Of a DNA stretch of 64,000 nt, positions 57,292 through 64,000 are shown one piece after another. The translations under genes were made by a program, and so were the position numbers. The stretch covers positions 40,305,678-40,369,677 of the forward strand of contig NC_079209.1 in NCBI RefSeq assembly GCF_026745355.1, written 5' to 3'. Below the pieces are notes generated by a model. It worked only from the letters and a program-made list of their open reading frames with translations, was not told the DNA's origin and did no database searches. Origin of the DNA: Beta vulgaris subsp. vulgaris (taxonomy: Eukaryota > Streptophyta > Magnoliopsida > Caryophyllales > Amaranthaceae). How positions within the stretch are numbered: position 1 is the stretch's first letter; each line of letters opens with the position of its first letter.

Positions 57292-60200
57292 ATGGATAGG
57301 ATTCTATCCTAGAATGTCTGAGGGATCAACAGTATTAAAAAAAAAAATAAGGTTAAGAATTTCATTCAATCTTATTCTGTTGGGATTGTTGGTCTTCTCG
57401 AGACAAAGATAAAGGCTGCCAATATGGGTAGTCTTTATCAGAGAGTTTTCGAAGGTTGGTGTTTTACTTTGAATTCCAGTTTGCATAATGGTGGTCGTGT
57501 GGTTATGGCCTAGAATCCAAGCATCTCCCATGTTAATAATGTGAAGGGTTCTAGTCAGTTTATTCAGTCGTATGTGCAGCCTGTTAGTGTCATGGCAAGA
57601 TTCTTCTGTACATGTGTTTACGCCTTTATTGAGTAGGTTAGAAGGAAGGAGTTATGGGAGGCTTTGAAGAGTCTTAAAACTAAAGATCCATGGATCATTG
57701 TGGTGATGTTAACTACGTTATAAGTAATGATGAAAGAGTGAGAGCACCTATGAGGAGTTCTGAAATTGAACAAATTGTGCAATGTATGACCGAATGTCGA
57801 TAAGAGGATGTAAAAGCTACAGGTCATCTTTTCACTTGGAATAACAAGCAGCATGGCAATGCTAGAGTGTTTTCCAAGCTTGACAGAATTATGGCAAATG
57901 ATGCCTGGTTAGGGATTTATGAGACTTTTGAAGTTGCTTTTCTGAGTGAGGGTGGATATGACCATTCACCTGGTCTACTTACAGTGCACCCTAGAATGGA
58001 CTCTGGTCACAAACCCTTCAAATACTTTATAATGTGGAGGTTGGCTAGTCAATTTAGAAGAATTTTGGAGAATGCTTGGAATATTGATGTTCAAGGGTCC
58101 AAAATGTATGTTGTGATCTATAAGTTAAAGATGGTGAAAAAAGCTCTCACATAATAGGTTTTAGTGATGTGCAGGCTGCAGATTTGAGAGCTTATAAGGA
58201 CATGATTGTAGCACAGGATATCATGCATCAGTATCCGGGAAATAAATAGTATGCCAACGTTGAGCTGGAGGCTGTGAAGATATATAAATTGAAGCACAAG
58301 ATTTATATTGAATTCCTAACACAAAAAGCTAAAATGTCTTGGATTAAAGAGGGTGATGATAATACCTCTTTATTCCACAATAGTATCAGAGCTCGAAGAT
58401 TGTAAAATCATGTTTATGATATTCATGATTCAGAAGGAGTATGACATGATGAGAGCAATGCTGTTACTCAAGCCATCCTGAATTATTATCAGCAACTTGT
58501 TGGCAATATTCAAGAGAGTAGAAGAGTTGTTATTCCAGAAATCGTCCAAAATAGTGCTCTGGTTACTAATATGCACAAAAGAATTTTATATGCTCCTTAC
58601 TCAGCCAGGGAGGTCTACGATGCTTTGAAATCTATTCATGGAGATAGAGCTCATGGCCCTCATAGGTTTGGGTCTCATTTTTATTGAGATGCTTGGGAGA
58701 TTGTTGGAGAAGACATGGTTAGTGTTATGCTAAATTTTCTCAGAGAAGGGAGATTGCTTAGAGAGGTCAATGCCACTGTTATTACTCTCATCCTCAAAAG
58801 CAAATGCCCTTCTAATATGAGTGATTTTCGTCCTATTTCCTGTTGTAATATAATTTATAAATGCATTACTAAGGTTTTGAGCAATAGGCTGAGTTATGTT
58901 TTGCCTGATATTAGTGATGAGAATCAGGGTGGTTTTGTTCATGGTCGTTATATTGTGCACAATATAATGGTGATTCAAGATCTTGTTCAACAATATGGTA
59001 AGAAGTCTGTTTCTCCTAGTTGCTTAATGAAAATAGATCATCAAAAGGCTTATGACACTGTTGATTGGAATATTTTGAGAGAAATGCTCCATGCTTTGAA
59101 CTTCCCTGCTCATTTTGTTCACCTTGTTATGGAGTGTGTTACAACTCCAAAATTCTCTCAGATGATAAATGGTAGTATGAATGGTTTTTTCAGTTCAAAG
59201 AGAGGCTTGAGACAAGGAGACCCGATTTCTCCTCTCTTATTTGTTATTTATATGGAGTATCTTTCTAGAATTCTCAAGCTAGTGGGAAGTATGAATCAAT
59301 TTCAGTTCCATCCAAGGTGTAAGGAGCTGAAGCTAACACATATGTGTTTTGCGGATGTTTTGATTATGTGTTGTAGAGGTGATTTCAAATCCATGTATCT
59401 TATGCTTCAAGGCTTTAAGCTCTTTTCTAACTCTTCTGGCTTGCCAGCTAATATATAGAAATCTTCCTTCTATTGTTGTGGTGTGTCTGACCTTCATGTG
59501 CAAATAATAGCTGCAGTTTCTAGCTTTAAAAGACATTATCTTCCTTTTAGATATTTGGGGGTTCCCATTTTCTCTAAAAGACTTACAACTTCTCAATGTG
59601 ATGCTCTGGTGGATAAAATGACTTGTATAATCAAGATTTGGAATTCCAGACATCTATCCCATATAGCTAGAGTTTAATTGACGAACTCAATCTTGATGAG
59701 TCTTCACATGTATTGGGCTAAAATCTTCATCCTTCCCAAGAAAGTTCTTAGAGATATTGTTCAAATTTGTAGATCACATCTTTGGAGTGGGCAGTCCTTT
59801 AGCCTGAATCCTGGTTCCGTTGCATGGAGTAAGTTGTGTTGTGGTAATTACTTTGGTGGCCTTGGTTTTAAGAATGTGTTTATGTGGAATATTGAACATA
59901 TGGGAAAATATGTGTGGGTTGTAGCTAACACAAACTCATCTGTTGGTTGGCAATTCAGGGTTGTCTGAAAAATGCAGAAAGACTTGCTCAAATTGGCTAC
60001 ATATCTAATGATCAGTGATGTATTTGTGCTAATGCAGTTGAGAGGCATCATCAATTATTTTTTTGGTTGTCATCTTATTTCTGTTTGTTTGGAAAGTATT
60101 AAAACTTGGTTGGGAATTAAAGCTCAATCTGCAGACATGCAAGGCATCATCAAATGGATTAAGCAAAGTAGAGCTTCAAACTTAAAGAGAAGTGTCTGGT

Positions 60201-60331
60201 GTGCTGCTGTTAATATTGTGATTTATACAGTTTGGAGGTGCATAAATGGTGCTTCTAGAATGGGTCTGTTCCTTTACTTCCTAACATCATTAGTGATCTC
60301 AAGCAGGTCATTAAAATACGAATTAGCTTAG
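57292..60331 (+). pseudogene. LINE ORF2 (endonuclease, reverse transcriptase, zf-RVT)
   Basis: ORF2 starts at 57292 with MDRILS, a TAG where the family has Trp, then NVRGINSIKKKNKVKNFI. The endonuclease (to about 58000) is full of stops. The reverse transcriptase is well kept in the 247-codon frame 58715-59458: FRPISCCNIIYKCITKVLSN, MKIDHQKAYDTVDW, GLRQGDPISPLLF, and CFADVLIMC, where the catalytic FADD has become FADV. The frame 59483-59677 continues with YLGVPIFSKRL, and 59678-59968 with MSLHMYWAKIFILPKKVL. The last piece (59972-60331) is the zf-RVT/C-terminal end. No separate RNase H is evident before the tail. Confidence 0.87.
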
Positions 60332-60517
60332 TCTTACCTCAAAAAGTTATGTAAGAGATAAAAACTGGTTTAGGAGTCTATAAGCTTTGGCGTGGCTATT
60401 GTGTTGTTTGTGTGTTGCTGCTCATGTTCCTTGTTGTTTGCTTGGACTTGAGTTCGCTTGGTTGTAAATGGTTTAATTTACTTGATGAAATAATACTTAT
60501 CTCTTACTTAGCTAAAA

Positions 60518-61162
60518 AAAGGTAGTTCATTTTGAAGAAGCTAGAAAATTTTGAACTTTTGGTGCAGTATCAATATTCCAAACCCAAGAATAAGGTCGAG
60601 TTATTGTATGCGATTGGATTCCATAATGAAAGTCAGGATACTGATTTAATTGAGACTTCATCTACGCTAATAAGACCCCAACTAGGACTATTAGGAAGAT
60701 AATGATGACGATTACAAGGAAGAGGAATAATGTCGAGGATCCGTTGCACAACATATTCAAGAACAAGTTGTTCTAGGAATTCAATAGTCCATTGGTGTGT
60801 GTAGGGAGGATAACATCAATTACTTGAAGATTCAGGTTGTTGATGTCGGATATTCTAAGATGAAGAGCTTCAATCGCGCTTTAATATAGCATCAATTGTG
60901 AATACAAAAATAAATGTTATGGCTGTACCAATTTTTCATCAAATAATTTTCTTTTTTTAGGGGAATTTTCCAGCTAATTCCTTTGATAAGTAAATCTCGA
61001 GTCCAAAGAATTGAATGTCATATATACGTGTTAGAAACTTTGGATATATATTTGAATAAGGAATCGTTTTGAACATAATTTTGACGCATTAGCGTTAGTC
61101 AGAATTATGGTCTAAAAGAACTCTCCACCCCATTTTAGCAAGATAAGCCTTGTTAAACTCAC
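60518..61162 (-). other. Flank of the LINE insertion, start of the interrupted zf-RVT region, then unassigned DNA
   Basis: On the minus strand 60518-60620 reads YSWVWNIDTAPKVQNFL, and in a neighbouring frame LLQNELP, the beginning of the zf-RVT domain that continues at 55968. This links both sides of the insertion. From about 60700 to 61162 the sequence is unremarkable, and the upstream reverse transcriptase of that LINE is not recognisable. Confidence 0.6.
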
Positions 61163-61740
61163 TTAGGCATATGAGTGGCTGATTTACTGTTGTTTTTTTC
61201 AGCTCTCTTTTTGAGATTTAAGAGGCCTAATGGTGAAGCTACATATTAAGGTCCTAATCAGGTCCAAGTTTTATGAATATTTTATTCTTCAGTCTAAAGA
61301 GAAAAAATAAATTGTAGTTGTTTGGTCCAAGTTTTTTCAAGTTCCGGTTTTTTGTTCTGACCGTAAAGAAATTTTTTTTTTTTTGGCTTTTACATTAATT
61401 CTATATAAAATTTAATTTTACAATTTTTTATATAGACTTTTTATGGATATTATATCAACAAATTATTAATATATTATTAATCGCTATATTTTTTATAAAC
61501 ATAAACATCTAAAATAGGCCAAAATCTTTTGGGGTGCCCCACAAAAGTTCTGCTGACTTACCCAAACAACAAAAAATATGTTGCGCTTCTCTCCTAAAAC
61601 CCCCGGCTAATTTCAAAACCCTAAAACTATAAGCGCCTCTCCCCACCCAAACTCATCGTCCCAAAAAAAACTCTGCTAAACACCAGGCTAAAATGAATCT
61701 TAGTTCTTGGTAAAAAAATTTAGCTTGTATTGTTTTCACC

Positions 61741-62166
61741 TTTTTTAGTTCTATTTTGGATAACCTCGCCACCGTAGCGTATAGTAATATCCGTATATTG
61801 ATTGCCCTAACCGCTACTAATTTCTTCAAGTTACTTGATTATGAGAAAGATAAACTTCAATTTCAGAAACTTTTGGTCTATTTGCCTTTATATAACTTGT
61901 TTTAGGTTTTGTCTGGAGCACAAAGGTCATCTAGAGAAGAGTGGAAAGACTATCCCCTAACCTTCCTTTTCGAAAAATATATTGTAAAGAAAATGTGTTG
62001 GTCTTTAAGGGTAGTAATAGGGATTTTATGGATTATGGCTTTTAGTTTCTTCTACTTCACCTACACACATGCAATCGAGGTTTCAAAGCCTATGTGTATT
62101 AACTTGATTAGTTTATTTGTGCTTGTGATAGGTACAAAAATATTTATGTGGATAAGCGCAAAGTGA
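61741..62166 (+). pseudogene. Decayed membrane-protein-like frame, unidentified
   Basis: One reading frame of about 140 codons is interrupted by a single TAG at 61903. Before it stand ILDNLATVAYSNIRILIALT and NFFKLLDYEKDKLQFQKLL. After it stand SREEWKDYPLTFLFEKYIVK, a hydrophobic helix-like VVIGILWIMAFSFFYFTYTH and a second one, ISLFVLVIGTKIFMWI. TTTTTTAG just before the frame and TTTTAG at the stop could also be splice acceptors, and in that reading the later part is a separate exon. I do not recognise the protein. It is probably a captured gene fragment. Confidence 0.35.
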
Positions 62167-62212
62167 AAGCCACAGGCCAGCGCTGTTGGTGGAGAACTTT
62201 TGGGTACGTGGT

Positions 62213-62490
62213 GATGGAACTACGATGAGAACTATATCAACAGTAACTGTTAGTGATGGAACTTAGGCGAGGATTAACCAAACCGTAATTGGTGGTGATG
62301 GAACTCAGGCGGTATTATCCCAACCGTGACTGATCTTGATGGAACTCAAGCGAGAATTATCCCAACACTATAACTGGCGGTAAATGAACCCAGGCGAGAA
62401 ATATCCCAATTGTAATAGTTCTGATGTAGAATCTCCAGCGAGACATTTCCCAACTGTAAATGATCCTCATGTAGAATCTCCGGCAACTGC
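62213..62490 (+). repeat. 42-bp minisatellite, about seven copies
   Basis: GATGGAACTCAGGCGAGAAT plus TATCCCAACCGTAACTGGTG-like units start at about 62213, 62255, 62297, 62338, 62382, 62423 and 62468. The spacing of 41-44 bp centres on a multiple of three. Later copies read GATGTAGAATCTCCAGCGAG instead. Confidence 0.9.
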
Positions 62491-62763
62491 CCGTTTGGAT
62501 GGTTTAAATTCTGTTAGGCGTAGGGGTGGTTAATTTACTGTTGTTCTCCTCAACTCTGTTTTTGAGATTTTGGAGGCCTAAGGCAAACCTACATATTAGG
62601 GCCCTAATTACGTCCAAGTTTTTTGAATTTTTGATTTTTCGGTATAGACAGAAAAATAAATAGTTGTTTGTTCCAAGTTTTTTGAAGTTTCGATTTTCGA
62701 TTCTGACCGCGAATAAATTTTCTTTTTTGGCTTTTACATAACTTCTATATAAAATTTAATCAA

Positions 62764-64000
62764 TCAATATATAAATAAAGGAGGAACTTTTTGGGAACAT
62801 CGAAATCTCCTCAAGATTTCGAGGCCATAGAGCGCGCCACGTAGGACTGTCATGTCATCAAATTTTATTTTAATCTTCTACAAAAATAGTGTTGTACATA
62901 TATTTAAATACACATAAAGAGTTCTAGATAAGCTAAATCAGAGTTTGATTGAACAACCTAAATTATTATATTATGTAAATTGTGTATAACTTTTGCTACG
63001 TAATTTAGAATATTATAATTTTTGTTCCATTTGATAGTGCTCAAAATATGCTATATGATATAAGATCCATTTACAATATAGTTCAATAACTTATAAAATC
63101 GAGAGAGCAATGTAGGATTATCATGTCATTAATTTCAATTTTAAATATTTTTAGAAATAGAGTTCTACACAGATTTAAAGACACATAAGAAGTTCTAGAT
63201 AAGATAAAATTAGAGTTTGATTTTGCATGAACAACTTAAGTTATTATATTATGTAAATTGTGTATAGCTTTTACTACGTAATTTGGAATACTCTAAAACT
63301 TTTTTCATTGGATACTACTCGAAATATGCTCTGAAATAAGATCCATTTATAATATAGTTCTATAACTTATGAGAGCGCCACGTAGGATTATCATGTCATT
63401 TTTTTTTATTTTGAATATATTAAAAAAATAGAGCCCTACGTATATTTAAATACATAACAGGAGTTGTGGATAACGAGAAATTAGAATTTCGTTTTGAATA
63501 AACAACTTAAATTATTATATTATATAAATAGAATATATTTTGCTACCTAATTCAAAACATTATAATTTTTCACCATTTGATAGTGCTTCAAATATACTTC
63601 AAAATAAGAACCATTTACAATATAGTTTCACAACTCAAAAAAAATATATTTAACTAGATGAATGGTAAGGCATTATTTAATCTTTCTTTTAGATAAATAT
63701 AATAATAGTTATAACCATAGTACTGAATATGACTATAAAATTTTATCATAGGTTCAACTTACACGATTAAACATATATCTTTCAAAACCTCAGTCTTACG
63801 AGTCCATATCCTCTAGAGTTTTAATAAAATTCTATAAGGTATAGTTGTATATGAACCATACATTTTAATATCAAGAGCATGTATTGCTGAAGGGAGGAAT
63901 TAAATAAGAAGGTGGTTTTAGTGAGTAAAAATAGAGTGGGCATTGGAAAGGTAATATATGAGCTATTGATTTTTTATTCAATGTTGATATTGCTTAAACT
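62764..64000 (+). repeat. 270-bp tandem repeat family, continuing past the window
   Basis: The word CACGTAGGA or its variant recurs at about 62838, 63109 and 63379, each time followed by TCATGTCAT, then AACAACTTAAATTATTATATT-like, TTTGCTACGTAATT and ACAATATAGTT words, so the period is about 270 bp. From 63450 onward it matches the copy at 38030-39290. A start near CAATATATAAATAAAGGAGG could be the element's 5' end, but no terminus is certain. Confidence 0.8.

Larger units (their letters stand above)
55969..60517 (+). mobile_element. Near full-length plant LINE inserted in another LINE
   Basis: ORF1 and ORF2 of an L1-type LINE run on the plus strand. The 3' end is TTACTTAGCTAAAAAAA. AAAGGTAGTCCATTT before it (55954-55968) and AAAGGTAGTTCATTT after it (from 60518) differ by one base and are the likely target duplication. 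The 5' leader before the ATG at 56047 is about 78 bases. Stops and shifts throughout show that it is inactive. Confidence 0.85.
61163..62760 (+). repeat. Direct repeats of about 250 bp flanking a 1.1-kb segment
   Basis: 61163-61416 and 62514-62760 are direct repeats, from TTAGGC through TTTACTGTTGTT, TTTTTGAGATTT, TACATATTA, GTCCAAGTTTT and TTGGCTTTTACAT to TATATAAAATTTAAT. By eye they agree at about 80 per cent. No TG...CA ends or target duplication are visible, so a terminal-repeat retroelement is not proved. The enclosed DNA holds the frame at 61741-62166 and the minisatellite at 62213. Confidence 0.8.

Noticed and set aside
61743..61904. Small separate gene with splice acceptor at TTTTTTAG
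   Set aside because: The same frame continues after a single TAG, so one decayed reading frame is the simpler account. Kept only as a low-confidence pseudogene.

Overview
This window is nuclear DNA from a flowering plant, almost certainly a eudicot. It is AT-rich and about nine tenths of it looks like transposable elements in various stages of decay, often nested in one another. The only intact single-copy gene I can defend is a one-exon C2H2 zinc-finger repressor of the ZAT10/STZ type at 50369-51097 (minus strand). I cannot name the species from sequence alone.

Layout. 1-6802: a decayed Ty3/gypsy element of the Tat lineage (minus), with gag, protease, RT, two RNase H domains, integrase and one LTR. 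8012-13124: the 3' part of a Sirevirus-like Ty1/copia element (minus) whose LTR holds a non-autonomous CACTA element (8866-10119). 13125-about 29740: a large CACTA element carrying the broken TNP2-type transposase gene (minus). Its transposase is interrupted, inside the transposase-associated N-terminal domain, by a solo LTR (19325-27606), which itself holds a second LTR-like element (19828-25446). Both insertions show 5-bp target duplications. The non-coding arm of this CACTA element carries a nine-copy 160-bp tandem array and a 0.48-kb inverted repeat whose arms contain a captured exon. That exon resembles the region just before the DeCL domain of NRPE1, the largest subunit of RNA polymerase V.

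29158-30900 holds an inverted repeat, a 330-bp AAACT microsatellite and an LTR fragment. 30901-35870 is a plant LINE (minus) whose reverse transcriptase is split at the catalytic FADD motif by a small CACTA element (31464-32494). 36-50 kb is a mosaic of MITEs, Helitron ends, small CACTA elements and microsatellites. 50-55 kb holds the ZAT-like gene, a SINE with an 18-bp target duplication and three MITEs. 55.3-60.9 kb is a LINE (plus) inserted into the zf-RVT domain of another LINE (minus). 61-64 kb holds a 1.1-kb segment between direct repeats, with a decayed membrane-protein-like frame and a 42-bp minisatellite, followed by a 270-bp tandem repeat family seen elsewhere in the window.

How the parts relate. 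The small CACTA elements at 31.5, 41 and 42 kb share the TGATGCGG subterminal motif with the large CACTA element, so a transposase of that family could have mobilised them. The most interesting object is the NRPE1-like inverted repeat. If transcribed, it would fold into a long hairpin matching part of the host's own RNA-directed DNA methylation machinery. Its identity and activity are inferred and untested.
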